A stretch of 64,000 nucleotides of DNA from Allium sativum (Eukaryota; Streptophyta; Magnoliopsida; Asparagales; Amaryllidaceae), in contig CM060915.1 of assembly GCA_030737875.1 (NCBI GenBank), positions 567,160,577 through 567,224,576 on the forward strand. The letters are read 5' to 3'. Below, in pieces: positions 21,153 to 33,013 of the stretch. The notes beneath the pieces were generated by a model. The model was not told where the DNA came from. It ran no database searches and was given only the letters and a program-made list of their open reading frames with translations. The first letter of the stretch is position 1. Every line of letters starts with the position of its first letter. The translations under genes were made by a program, and so were the position numbers.

Positions 21153-22140
21153 ATGGCTGAAGATCTTAACCTACCTGATGGTGTAACGATACCAGGATGG
21201 TATAGGAGGCTATTAGAGGCTAGGGCCGCCGCAGGTCCGGCCAATGTTCCTCCACCACCAGTTGCACCCGTTCCTCCTCCTCGCGTAGATACTTTTGCAA
21301 AGACGTGCAAGGAATTTAAGGCTATGGGTGGAAAACCTTTTCAAGGGTCAGAAACGTTTGTGGAAGCTAGAGATTGGCTTAGGTAGGTGGAAGAATTGCT
21401 AGAAATCTTTGAAGTTGAAGAAGGGAAGAAAGTTAAGTTAGAAGCTTGGTTAATGAAGGGAGAGGCCTCATTTTGGTGGGAGGTCACTAATGGCGAACGT
21501 CCTGTTGACTCTTGGGCGGATTTCAGGCATAGGTTTGAGGCGAAGTTTCTCTCAAGGGCAGAAGAGAATCTATATATGGAAAGGTTCTTGGCATTGAAGC
21601 AAGGAAGCTCATCAGTGAAAGAATATGTTAACAAATTTAATCAATTAGCAAGGTTTGGCTTGGACTTAGTGAACACGCCGGAGAAGAAGGCTCTGAGGTT
21701 CGTTAATGGATTGAATGAACCGTTGCAAGGGTTGGCTATGACCCACATCCCTATGGGGGCCACCTTTGAGAAGCTTGTAGATATGGCACTTATGCACGAG
21801 GAGAAAGGCGCTAAAGCTGATAAGGCACCCGAGAAGAAAGGGGATCAGAAGAAACCACAACAGCAAAACAAGAAGGGTGGTAAAGACGGTAATGGCAAGG
21901 GAAAGAAGAAATGCTTTAACTGTGGGACACCAGGCCATCTCAGCAAGGATTGCCGAAAGAAAAAGAAGACTGGCTGTTTCCACTGTGGTGAGGCGGGACA
22001 TCTAGTAAAGGACTGCCCAAAGAAGGGGCAGAGGGTAGGAGCTACCTCGGGAGGACAGGTGCAGGCTCTTATGGCACCAGGGCAGGCAAGGGGACAAGTT
22101 CAGGCTCTCGTGGTCCCACCGCTGCAAGAACGAGGTAGAA
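21153..22140 (+). pseudogene. gag: B copy 2 gag, one internal stop
   Basis: The start ATG at 21153 is the first of the polyprotein, 207 bases after the primer-binding site start. Its product begins MAEDLNLPDGVTIPGWYRRL. The order is N-terminal helix, proline-rich linker, gag core, lysine-rich stretch, and two intact CCHC zinc knuckles ([14 protein letters not shown] and [14 protein letters not shown], about 21911-22015). A TAG at 21384 (GAG in copy 1) interrupts the frame at residue 78. The remainder is open and continues directly into protease. Gag forms the particle and binds the genomic RNA. Confidence 0.92.
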
Positions 22141-23813
22141 CCATTTCTGTTGAAAGCTTAGTTTTTCTATTTGATCAATCTGTCCGTACCTTATTCGATT
22201 CGGGCGCAATGCATTCGTTTATCTCTACATCATTAGTTGAATCACTGCACTTAAACACCAGTTTAGTAGAGGATCCCTTAGTTGTTTCGAATCCAATTGG
22301 GGGCTCAGCTTATTTGTCCATGATGTGTTTGGATTTGAAAATTTCTATACTTAGCGTTGAGTTTAGATGTGATGCTTATGTGTTGGGCTTCACGAGCTAT
22401 GGGCTAATTTTAGGAATGGATTGGTTATCCAGAAATGGGGCCGTTCTTGATTGTGAAAGGAGAGGAGTAAGGCTCATGACTCGCCTTGGTAACGCTCTCG
22501 AAATCTTTTGTAGTCCCATAAATTCCGTTATGCTAAGTTATTTAGAATTGCTTGACGCATCTGAGGAAAATCAACAATCTGTTAGAGTAGTCCGAGAATA
22601 CTCGGATGTGTTTGAGGAGGTGAAGGGCTTGCCTCCGAAGCGGGAGATAGATTTTCGAATATATCTTGCGGATAATGCAAAACCAGTTTCTTTGCCAGTA
22701 CGCCACATGGCTCCACGTGAAAGGAGGGAACTCGATAAGCAAGTTAAGGAGTTGCTTGAGAAGGGGTTCATAAGACGAAGTATATCGGAGTGGGGTGCTC
22801 CAGTAGTATTTGCCACGAAGGCGGATGGGTTCCTTAGACTTTGTGTGGACTATAGAGAACTTAATAAGCTTACTAAGAAGAACATACACCCACTGCCGAG
22901 GATTGACGATCTGTTCGATCAGTTAGTTAGCGCCTCAGTGTTTTCGCAGTTAGACTTAGCCACTGGTTTCCATCAGTTGAGAGTAGCTGAGGATAGCATT
23001 GACAAGACTGCCTTTAGGACTCCGGACGGTTTCTATGAATGGCTAGTGATGCCCTTCGGTTTGACAAATGCCCCCGCATACTTTGTTGATTTGATGAGTT
23101 GGGTGTTTAGGGAGTACCTTAACAAATTCGTGGTAGTCTTTGTAGACGACATCCTGATCTTTTCTAAGGATGAAGAAGAGCATGCCCTACATCTTAGGGA
23201 AGTGTTGGAGACCCTACGAGCCCATAATCTTAAAGCAAAATTTTCTAAGTGTCACTTCTGGAGGAAGGAAATACGATTCCTAGGGCACGTGGTTTCCAAG
23301 GAAGGGATAGCTGTGGATCCCGCGAAGGTGGTAGCCATCCAAGATTGGAAGGTCCCTAAAAATGCTACCGAAGTAAGAAGTTTCTTGGGGTTGGCTGGAT
23401 ACTATAGGAAGTTTATCAAAGACTTCGCAAAGATATCAGCTCCATTGACACGCTTGACGAAGAAGAACCTAGTTTTCACATGGGACGTAGATTGTGATGA
23501 TGCGTTCCAACGTTTGAAGAGAGCTTTGACCTCAGCCCCAGTCTTAGTGCTGCCAGACGGGAGTAAGCCATTTACCATTTATACTGACGCTTGTGGGACA
23601 GGACTAGGCGCAGTCTTAATGCAAGAGGGAAGAGTAATAGCCTATGGTGGAAGGCAGTTGAGAGCGCATGAGAAAAATTACCCTACACATGACCTAGAGT
23701 TGGCCGCTATTGTTTTCGCGCTTAAGTCTTGGCGTCATTATCTTCTTGGCGAGAGATTCGAATTATTCACTGACCACAAATCGCTAAAATACTTATTCTC
23801 TCAAAAGGACTAG
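22141..23813 (+). pseudogene. pol: B copy 2 protease, reverse transcriptase and RNase H
   Basis: The frame is in phase with gag and open for 808 codons from 21387. Protease has [10 protein letters not shown] (about 22190) and [10 protein letters not shown]. Reverse transcriptase has [37 protein letters not shown] and [10 protein letters not shown] (FVDD at 23139-23150). RNase H has [19 protein letters not shown] and [10 protein letters not shown]. All catalytic acids visible to me are present. A TAG at 23811 (TTG in copy 1) ends the frame just before the integrase. This is the best-preserved RT in the window. Confidence 0.93.
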
Positions 23814-24391
23814 AACTTAAGGCAGCAAAGGTGGATGGAGTTCTTAGCATCCTACGACTTCGAGATAGCATATACCCCTGGCAAGGGTAACGTGGTGGCA
23901 GATGCCTTAAGTAGAAAAAGATTATCCTTAAGTCCTTTGTTTGTTGAGCAGCGAAGCTTAGAATTCATTTCGATGTTTGACTTTAGGCCTTCCGTTGACT
24001 TCGTACCCGGTTTGCTAGCATCCTTGGAAGTCAGACCAACACTTTTGGGATGGATTGGCGAGGCATAGCGAGACGACCCGCAGTTGGTTAAGTTAGTAGA
24101 AAAGCTCAAAGGAGGGGAGTCATCAAGCCATCTCCGTAGGTATACCCTAGATGATAAGGGTTGGTTACATAGGACGGTAGACTTTGTATACCAAAAGACG
24201 TTGACCTAAGGAAGACCATTCTTGACGAAGAACATCATTCGAAGATGACCATTCATCCCGGCGGGGACAAGATGTACAAAGACATGAAGCGAATTTACTT
24301 TTGGGCCGGTATGAAGAGGGACGTGGCCAAGTATTTCGCTAGATGCTTGGTGTGCTAACAAGTAAAAGCGGAGCAAAAGAAACCCGGTGGG
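23814..24391 (+). pseudogene. pol: B copy 2 integrase N-terminal part, broken
   Basis: A short frame (23835-24068) carries [16 protein letters not shown] and the linker to the integrase. TAG at 24066 replaces CAG. One base is missing near 24170 (ACATAGGACGG versus ACGTAGGGACGG in copy 1). The HHCC finger that follows (HHSKMTIHPGGDKMYK then RCLVC) is stopped by TAA at about 24355 where copy 1 has CAA. Several separate defects mean the integrase cannot be made. Confidence 0.88.
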
Positions 24392-25537
24392 TTGCTTCAC
24401 CCATTGGAGGTTCCACTATGGAAATGGGAGAGTGTCTCGATGGATTTTGTGGATGGATTACCAAGATCAAGGAAGGGTAATACGGGGATTTGGGTTATAG
24501 TAGATAGACTTACTAAAAGCACCCATTTCATTCCCGTGAAGAGTAAGAGGACTGCTCCTTGGTTAGCTTCTGTATATGTCCGAGAGATAGTTCGTTTGCA
24601 CGGTGTTCCTTCTAGCATAGTGAGCGACCGCGATCCTATTTTCACTAGAGAATTTTGGAGAAGCTTACAAGAGGCAGTAGGGACTCAATTATGTTTGAGC
24701 ACCGCATATCTTCCTCAGACGAATGGCCAAACCGAGAAGGTGAATCGCATCCTAGAGGACCTTTTGAGGGTATGTATCCTAGACTTCGGGGGTACATGCG
24801 AAGAGCATCTTCCATTAGTGGAGTTCGCATATAATAACCGCTTTCAGTCTAGCATTGGTATGGCACCATTCGAAGCTCTTTACGGACGACCTTGTCGTTC
24901 ACTTACATGTTGGTGGGAATCTACGGATACGATCTTACATGGGCCCGATATGATTAGGGAGACTTCGGAGAAGATCGACTTGATTCGAAGGGGGATGAAA
25001 GCAGCGCAAGATAGGCAGAAATCTTATGCGGATAAGAGGAGGAAAAATCTCGAGTTTGAAGTTGGGGACATAGTCTTTATCAAAGTGTCTCCATTACGAA
25101 ACGTTGTTCGCTTTGGGTCCTTTGGAAAGTTAGCATCAAGGTTTGTAGGGCCGTTTCCTATTAAGGAGAAGATTGGACGGATGGCGTATAGAGTGGAGTT
25201 GCCTGAGAGACTTAGTGGTATACACGACGTATTCCATGTGTCACATTTGAGGAAGTGCTTGCATGAGACCGCGGAAGTGGTAGAGCCGAGTTTTCTTAGA
25301 GAGGTGGAGATCGAGCGTGATGCGACGATTCGACGAGCTCCTACGCGTATTCTTGGGTCAGAGATCAAGAAGCTAAGAAATCGAGAGGTCAGACTAGTCA
25401 AATACAATGGGGAGATGATGAGAGCAACGCTACTTGGGAGACAAAAGAGGAGATGCGTTCACGATACCCTTTTCTTTTTGAGGGTATGTCCTTTAATTTC
25501 TCCTTTATCGCTTATCTTGTACATATCTTATCTTTAG
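24392..25537 (+). pseudogene. pol: B copy 2 integrase core, chromodomain frameshifted
   Basis: A 381-codon frame holds the D,D(35)E core: [21 protein letters not shown] and NGQTEKVNR. The C-terminal domain with FVGPFPIKEKIGRMAYRVEL and the conserved DVFHVSHLRKCL box follows. A one-base deletion near 25400 (CAAATACAATGG versus CAAAGTACAATGG in copy 1) throws the chromodomain out of frame, so the last 40 or so residues are unrelated to the family. The intact version of this domain is in copy 1 and in A. Confidence 0.9.
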
Positions 25538-26094
25538 TATATCCTCTCACTAGTATTCTTGACCTTTAGTTAGGACAATCCTATGGTTGAAACATGTATT
25601 TGAGACATGTTATGTATGATGGATGTAAAGTGGATGCAAGTATTTGCTAGTGGTTGCTCGTAGACGCATATACTCACACTATTAGGCACTAGATCGGCTC
25701 AGTCACTTCATACTGCATATTGCATATAAATGGCTGTATTTATTAAAATGGATGTATAATGGTTGTGCTATCATATGGATACCGCATTTAGGTGAATGGT
25801 TGTGCACGCATGTAGAAATAATATGTAGCATTAGGGAACTTTTGCATACATAATGGACGCATGGCACTATCATGATTTACATTAAGGAGGTCAACTGAAT
25901 CAGTGGACCGCCTGATTTTGCATTAGATATGGACATATACACACACTGTGCATTTAAACATGAAAGCATTAGAAGTCTATAAGGACAATGGATGCCTGTG
26001 TTTGATGGTTGAGTAGATGGGCGATTGGATGTTAGGATATACATTCTTCTTAACTTGAAGATTTCGGGGACGAAATCCTTTAAGGAGGGGAGAA
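25538..26094 (+). mobile_element. B copy 2: 3' noncoding interior and polypurine tract
   Basis: It parallels 17394-17918 at high identity, with the same GGATG-rich stretch, the GACGAAATCC box and the polypurine tract AAGGAGGGGAGAA ending at 26094. No gene is seen. Confidence 0.88.
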
Positions 26095-29000
26095 TGTAAC
26101 ACCCCGTAATTCTATTAATATTAATATTCACAAATTAAAGAATAACTAATCTCAAACGTGAGAATTGTGGGAAACGGGTTGCGCCATTGTGTTCGTCTCG
26201 GAATTCTGGTTGAAATAGAGTCCGAGTTTGCGTGAATTGGACTTCGTATGAAGAAGTTATGGCCATCGAAAGTTTCAGAAAATTCAAAACAGCTCGAAGG
26301 AAATTTAAAATTTAAAACAGAAAGTGCAGAAGCGGGCTGGGCGGGAAAAATTCCCGCCCAGGCAGGTCGATTGGGGAGTTGACACTAGTGTCGACCTCCC
26401 CCCCCCCTCCCAAGGTCAACTACCATGTCGACCTCCCCCCCAGGTCGACTATAGTGTCGCCTGGGTGTCGACCTGGTCAGGCGGCTAGGGTTTTTGACTG
26501 AGCTTGTTTTTGACTGAGTGATGACCCATTAGGGTTTTGACCTAATCTGGTTGGCTGAGATTAGTCCTGAATTGATCTGACGGTCTAAATAAAACCTAAA
26601 CTCTATAAATACCTAGGTAATCTCTCACCCTAATTCATAAGAAAAATAGAATAGCTACCGTCATATCGCCGCCATGGAACTCAGTGGAGCCGCCGCCAAC
26701 TAAGAAGGAAGAAAAGCTAATCAAAACCTAATTCTACTCAACTCTAAAGCAAATCTAGGCTATCTTTTCTCTTCTAAATTGTGAGTATGATGATCTTAAC
26801 AAGATAATTGTTAAACAAATTCGATTAAGTCATGAATGGATTATAAGTGAATGATGTGGATTATCATATATGCTGTTGTAAACCCTTTTCTATCATGTAT
26901 GTTGAAAATCATATGTTATGTGATGATGATATCTTATATGTTGTAAATCATGCTATGATGATATTATATATGTTGAAAGTTTCTATGCTAAGTTGAGATG
27001 AATCATACATGTTATAAAGTCATGATGTTATTGTCTATGCTAGTTAGTTCATGTTAATCAAATCATAATGTTTGGCTATGTTGATCTATATGACAAGTCA
27101 CATATGCAAGTTTAAGTTGATTAGTAAAAGTTATGAACATATGCCATGACAACTATTATGACATCTAGAGTTGTGCTATGACATATGTGAAATTCTATGC
27201 TAGTTCACACCATCATTATGTTGCCTAAAACCCCATATGCAAGTTTATACATAAATTTGGGTTATGATCATATCATGTAAATTGTGCCATTTAACAAGTT
27301 GACACCTTTAGATCCTTAACATGTGTAGTTCATGCAAGTTTCACCCCTATTATGATTAGATTCATTTTATTTGTTTATGTGTTGTGATAATTTACCTTTG
27401 TGCTATGATTTAGACTATTCGAGTCTAACGTATATTCTGCGTTGAATAAGCGAACGTATAAACGTGGGGTAGGGGTAATATTAAGGATTTAATATAAAGA
27501 AGTTGGGGTGAAATTGATATGATTTTGCATGCCATGAGTGGATGACCATAACTGAGTCAATTATGGGTATCATTAAAAATTGGACTTAATTAATAATTTG
27601 AGTAGGGAATTATTAAAACTGGGGTAAAAAATTATAAGTGATAATCAATGCTTAGGACACGAGGTTGGACTCATTTGTGACGTAAACCTGCCCGGACCCG
27701 CCCGACAAATCCAGTGGTCACAAATGTCAGCCCAATGCGAGAGGTCCTAGGCCTAAACTAAAGCATAACAGTTGTAAAGACACGAGGTTAGACTCTTTTA
27801 TGGTGTAAGACTGCCCGGACCCGCCCGGCAAATCCAGCTGCCATAAATGCCAGTCTAATGTGAGAGGTCTTTTTGAGGTTATGGCCTGAATGAATTAAGA
27901 AATACTTAACCAGATAAACATGTAAAGTGGGACATGGGTGTTAAGTAGGTGCCTTGGGTGACATGAGGAATCTAGTGGGTGCCCTTAGTGGCATGTGAAA
28001 TACGATTAGTAAGACTTAACCAAACACACAGGTAAATGAACATGACTAAGAGGGTCAAGTGGGATGTACTAGTGGACAAGCTTAGGTGGGTAGCTTGTGG
28101 GGGTCCATTTCAACAAGTATCCCAAACGTATCTTTATGGGCTCGACCCAAGTCGAGGATGGGACACGCATACTGGGTTTGACTATAAGAGGCCAAAACGG
28201 GGAGCGGTGGCAACGCAAGTCCAACGGGTTTCATATGCGTGTGTGGACCCGGGCTGGTAGGTAAGACATTGTTGCATCGTGTAGGTATAAGCCGTGCATT
28301 CTCAAGTTGTATCGGGTTGCCACTTTTGGGGAGTGATACACCCCACTATGGGGCCAGCACGGGTATCTACGAGTAGGGAGACGATCAAAAGTGGGTAGTG
28401 TGGTACACCTAGTGGAGATAGGGGCAAACGGCACCTATGTTGTCAGCTAGGGGTACGTAAGGCTATTTATATTGTTTCTGTGTGAAGCAAGTGGAATCAA
28501 CCTTTAGGGTGACTGGTGCGGTGCAGTGTAGTAATGTGAAGTGCAGTGTAGTTATTATTCGTTAGTAATTAGGTGTGCCTTTACCGTTATCTTTAACGTT
28601 ATCTTAAACGTTATCTTTTTCTGCTCTTCCATACCTAATAGTTCATAGACATTTACTTGTCTTCCAGCTTATGCCTTAGTCTAGTTACTTTGATAATAGT
28701 ATTGTTAGAATTATCATACTCGCCAGACTTTATGTCTGACCCCCTCCATTTCTATCCTTTTCCCCCTCCCGGTCCTCAGGTTGGGCCCAGCTCTAGTGGA
28801 GTTTGATTGGATTGCTTCATCTCTCTTTGGAAAGCTTGGACCATTGAAGTAAACTCCAGCAGGTTATCTTCTTTAATGGCTATTTGTGTAATGGGGTTAT
28901 GTATTTTGATTTTATGAAGATGGATATTGTACTTGACTCCAATTTATGGTTTTATGATGTAACAAACATGTTTAATTTCCGCTGTAATAAAATGAAGTTT

Positions 29001-29125
29001 TAGATTTCCAAGTACTACTTATTATCTGTCTTGTTGTAATTTTTCTCTTCTACATTCACTTAAAACCTCCATGGAAGTTAATGCAATCCCTTTGTGAGTG
29101 ACATTAATGGACGTGGGGTGTTACA
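26095..29125 (+). mobile_element. Element B, LTR3, 3031 bp
   Basis: It is nearly identical to LTR2. It ends GTGGGGTGTTACA followed by TSD GTGTG (29126-29130), matching the copy before LTR1. It keeps the TATA box (26604-26610), leader mini-ORF (26673-26703), GTCGAC cluster (about 26365-26475, with several CpG to TpG changes) and the tandem hairpin pair (27660-27870). Confidence 0.95.
27660..27870 (+). other. Tandem hairpin pair in B LTR3
   Basis: This is the same two-hairpin arrangement as 19476-19690. The outer stem of hairpin 2 is TTAGACT (27788) with AGTCTAA near 27852-27858. The inner stems TTGTGAC/GTCACAA and TTATGG/CCATAA are unchanged, although nearby loop bases differ from LTR2. Confidence 0.72.
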
Positions 29126-29456
29126 GTGTGCACGCCCGCACCCCGTTAGAACCTACAATGCTGCACCACCGCCGTCGATTTGACCTCTTACAGTCAGCCC
29201 AGTAATCATGCCCCACCCTGCCTAGTTCAAGGTATCCTGACACACCTTGTAGGGTTACAGCTGAAAAGGGTCCCCCGCTACTAGGTTTTCTATTTCTAGC
29301 CAACATGCTAAGTTGGTTAAGTGTTCTATAAACCTAACCCCCAATCCGTCTGTATAGTTTAGCATGTTCAGTTTGATTAAGTATTAATTCAATTTACTCA
29401 ATCCTATCGATCCTGACTCAGCCTTAATTGTCTTATTAAAGCCTCAACCACTCACA

Positions 29457-29640
29457 TTAGACAGGTATTGTTGTGACTGCCTGTTGCCGGTTGGGTCCGG
29501 GCAGTCTTACGTCACAACTCAGTCTAACCTCGGGTCTTTATTGGGCTCAATGTTTAACCACCCACATTGGATAGGTATTGTTGTGACTACTAGACAGCCG
29601 GGCGGTTCCGGGCAGGTTTATGTCACAACGCAATCCAACC
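29457..29640 (-). other. Tandem hairpin pair in A, 3' LTR
   Basis: Given as plus-strand letters, pair 1 is TTAGAC (29457) with GTCTAA (29522), inner TTGTGAC with GTCACAA, and apical ACTGCC with GGCAGT. Pair 2 is TTGGAT (29567) with ATCCAA (29633) and inner TTGTGAC with GTCACAA. Loops are rich in CCGG. The outer-stem bases differ between the two hairpins but both stay paired. Confidence 0.75.
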
Positions 29641-30911
29641 TCGGGTTAAACACATCGTATTTTCTAAGTTTACATATTTTGTCTCTTTTCTTTTTATATG
29701 TAAATATTTGCAGCCCATTATTCAAATTCATCTTTATTGGGTAAAATTAATTTACACCACTTAAATGTTCTCAAGGTCATTGGCATGCGTCAAACATGCC
29801 AACACATACGTTTTATATTTTTAACCCAACGTCATTACCCCTGTTTTATACGTTCACTATATTATAATATAACATATGTTGGGTTTAACATTTAAGCCCA
29901 ACTTAGCCACATGAAAAAGGGGAGGCTTAGAACATGGTGTTTATATATTCTAAGTAGCATCAAAAGGGGTGTGTGAACGCATGAACTTGCAACATAACAA
30001 TCTAATTAACATAAATTAGGCACTTTTGAACTTGCATTGTAATAGCATATAATCTTGACATGGAACATACCTAAGCATGAATCATGGTTCTAATCTAGTC
30101 ATGTAAACTTGCATTTAAAATGCGAACCTAACTTAATTATGTATCACATATATTATCACATGATTTTGATAACAACATAGGCCTAAAACATATTTTCAAT
30201 TAGGCATAACACCAAACGTAATCTAGTCATGTTCATAGAATTAACACAAGTTCACAAAGATGCTTGCTTTTGTCACTAATACAAAAGTATGGTTTTACAC
30301 TTGAATCATGATGCCAATTCCAACATAAATTCATATGAATCATAATACTCAATTGGATCCAACTACACTAAAAATTATCATAAAAATATACATAGATGGA
30401 TCTAAAATCATGTTGGCATAATAGTGAATCATATACTTGCATGAGTCTCAACTTGGTTGAAATATACTACCACAAACATATAGTTGTTAACTTTCAACAT
30501 GAATCATATACTTGCAAATATCCAATAGGTCTAACATCCTTATACCACAACATCCCGAATCTATTCATAATTAGAATCATAGCAACATACAATTATGAAT
30601 TATCATCACCACAAATTAAGTACAATTCCATTTCTCATTTTACACAAATCAAAACTCAATTATTCATTCACATCGTAATAGCACTCTACTTACAACGTAT
30701 GACGAATCTTCAATTCAGGATTCTGAATTCTGAATTTGGAGATGCTATCCTTTGTTGTAGGCGTTGTTTTGATTTAATTGTCGTTGCTTTAAGCTTTTGA
30801 ATCGACTCCTAATCGTCTCTCAATTTTGACGGCTAATCCTAGTCTTTCTTCACCAGCATGACGGTCTCATTCTCATTTTTATTGGTGTGAATTAGGTGGG
30901 GTCTTAGGTCC

Positions 30912-30919
30912 TTTTTATA
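30912..30919 (-). promoter_or_regulatory. TATA box of A, 3' LTR
   Basis: The minus strand reads ACTCTATAAAAAGGACC about 510 bases into the LTR, the same place as in B. The right LTR copy is at 39145-39152. Confidence 0.65.
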
Positions 30920-31077
30920 GAGTTTGTGAATTGATTAGAGCCGTCGATGGAGCTTAGATTAATATTAGCCATTCGTTTTAAAGAGAAACCAATCAGGAGC
31001 TGACACCTAGCCCTAGTGACAAGACAAAGCACAGAAATTCGGCCAAGCACAGACCAGGCCAACCAGGAGGGGCTGGG

Positions 31078-31175
31078 TTCGACCTGGCTCAGGGGCTAGG
31101 TCGACTACCAAGTCGACCCCCAGGTTGACTACCTAGTTGACCTGGGTGACCCAGGTCGACTACCCAGTCGACCTG
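31078..31175 (-). promoter_or_regulatory. GTCGAC inverted-repeat cluster (A, 3' LTR)
   Basis: There are repeated GGTCGAC-N6-GTYGACC modules, some with GTTGACC where C has become T. The cluster sits about 160-260 bases upstream of the A TATA box on the minus strand. The right LTR copy is at 39305-39415. Confidence 0.5.
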
Positions 31176-31427
31176 GGTGCCTTGGGCGGGAAAATTCCCG
31201 CCCAGCCCAATCTGGGTCCGATTTTTGAATTTTAAACTGAATTATGAAACTTTCGGAGGTCATATCTCCCTCATACGGAGTCCGTTTTACGCAAACTCGG
31301 ACTCTATCTCAAGCAGAATTCTGAGACGAACGCAAAGGTGTATCCCGTTTCCCTTAATTTTTTGATTTTAAATTAATTATACTTTAATTTATGAATTTCA
31401 CTATTATAGAATGTACGGGATGTTACA

Positions 31428-31994
31428 TTCTCTCCCACTTAAAAGGATTTCGTCCCCGAAATCTTCAAGTTTAGGAAGAATGTATATCCTAACATCCAAA
31501 CGTCCATCTACTCATCCATCAAACACGAGCATCCATTGTCCTTAAAAGACTTCTAATGCTTCATGATCATATGGAAAGTGTGTGTACATGTACTTATCTA
31601 ATGCAGAATCAGGCAGTCTACTGATTCAGTTGACCTCCTTAATGCAAATTATGTAAGTGTCATGAATCCATTTTGTATGCAAATTTTCCTATTTATGATT
31701 CTACATGAGTGCACAATCATTCATATATAAATGCAACATCCATATGACAACACATTAAACTCCAATATATACGAATATAAATACATATATGCATATGCAA
31801 TATGAAGTGATTGAGCCGATCTAAAATCTAGATTGTGTGTGTATATGCAACCACGAGCAACCACTAGCAATCACTTGCAACCACTTGCAACCATCATTCA
31901 TAACATGTTTCAATTACATGTTTTCATCCAAAGGGTTTCTACCTAAAAGATAAGGTCGAGGAGATATACCTAAAAAGATAGATAAAAGCAAAAC
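31428..31994 (-). mobile_element. Element A: 3' noncoding interior and polypurine tract
   Basis: The minus-strand polypurine tract AAGTGGGAGAGAA (31428-31440) is preceded by GATTTCGGGGACGAAATCC. The rest is an AT-rich spacer with TTGCAACCA-type short repeats near 31850-31895. No gene is seen. Confidence 0.85.
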
Positions 31995-32530
31995 TTAAGG
32001 AAAAATGAAGATCAAAGATGTATCCTCAAAAAGAAAAGGGTAGGCTGCACGTATTCTAGCCTCAGTTTCCCAAGTTGCGTCTTCCTCGGTGTCGCTCCAC
32101 TGAACTTTGACGAGCTTGACTTCGCGGTTGCGTAGCTTTTTCACTTCAGTTCCTAAGATGCATGTTGGAACTCTTCTCACGGTTGCTTCGCGTTCCACTT
32201 CGGCTTCTTCTAGAATGCTAGGCTCTACTATTTCAGCAGACTCGTGTAAACACTTCCGGAGGTGAGAAACATGAAAGACGTTGTGAACTTTGGCCAGCTT
32301 TTCGGGTAGCTCTAATCTATAGGCCATCTTCCCAACCTTCTCGATGATAGGAAATGGCGCTACGAACCTTGGTGCTAGCTTCCCTGTGGTTCCAAAACGA
32401 ACAACGTTCCTTAGAGGAGATACCTTAAGAAAAACCCTGTCTCCAACCTCAAATTCAAGGTCGGTCCTCCTCTTGTCTGCGTAGGATTTTAGTCTGTCTT
32501 GGGCTGTCTTCATTCTTCTCCGTATTAAGT
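31995..32530 (-). pseudogene. pol: Element A integrase C-terminus and chromodomain
   Basis: This minus-strand frame of 172 codons carries VGDRVFLKVSPLRNVVRF, the RFVAPFPIIEKVGKMAYRLE stretch and the VFHVSHLRKCL box. The chromodomain-like end has LVKVQWSDTEEDATWETEA and AAYPFLFED. It is separated from the integrase core by a frameshift near 32520-32560 (DMIERLQRK where B reads DMIRETSEK). The chromodomain reads intact. Its position at the very end of pol is the signature of chromoviruses. Confidence 0.9.
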
Positions 32531-33013
32531 CTACTTTCTCTGAAGTCTCTCGATCATATCTGGTCCAAGTATGAGCTTGTCAGTAGACTCCCACCAACAA
32601 GTGGGCGATCGACAAGGTCTTCCATATAAAGCTTCGAAGGGCGCCATTCCGATAGTGGCTTGGTAGCTGTTGTTGTAGGCGAATTCCACCAAAGGAAGAT
32701 GGTCTTCCCACGTCCCTCCGAAGTCAAGGACGCACAGTCTTAAAAGGTCCTCCAAAACTCTGTTCACTCTTTCTGTCTGGCCGTCGGTTTGGGGGTGATA
32801 GGCTGTACTCAAGCATAACTGTGTGCCTACTGCTTCTTGCAGACTCCGCCAAAACTCAATTGTGAAGATAGGGTCTCGGTCACTAACAATGCTGGAGGGT
32901 ATTCCATGGAGTCTAACAATTTCCTTGAGATACAGAGATGCTAGGGATGAGGCAGTCCTTTTAATCTTGACAGGTAAAAAGTGTGCGCTTTTAGTAAGCC
33001 TATCCACTATTAC
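32531..33013 (-). pseudogene. pol: Element A integrase core
   Basis: The minus-strand frame has [24 protein letters not shown] and DGQTERVNR, giving the D,D(35)E triad, and then RPCRSPTCWWESTD. An in-frame TAG at the 33014 boundary, where B has Trp (GIWVIVDRL), separates it from the upstream frame. The catalytic residues look intact but the reading frame is not. Confidence 0.9.

Larger units (their letters stand above)
29131..31427 (-). mobile_element. Element A, 3' LTR, proximal part
   Basis: This is the continuation of the LTR interrupted at 12817. It matches 37366-39699. The right edge ...ACGGGATGTTACA adjoins the minus-strand polypurine tract. On the minus strand it has the LTR start TGTAACATCCC, the GTCGAC cluster (31078-31175), a TATA box (30912-30919) and the tandem hairpin pair (29457-29640). 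The frame at 30396-30800 is also open in the right LTR (38629-39045) but lies antisense in an AT-rich U3/R region, so I do not call it a gene. Confidence 0.92.

Noticed and set aside
29121..29306. ORF crossing the B/A boundary (and a similar one at 37326-37544)
   Set aside because: It spans an insertion junction and is an LTR shadow with no protein-family signature.
30396..30800. 134-138 codon frame conserved in both A LTRs (second copy 38629-39045)
   Set aside because: Its conservation is explained by LTR duplication. It is antisense, AT-rich, has no motif, and is absent from the homologous part of B.
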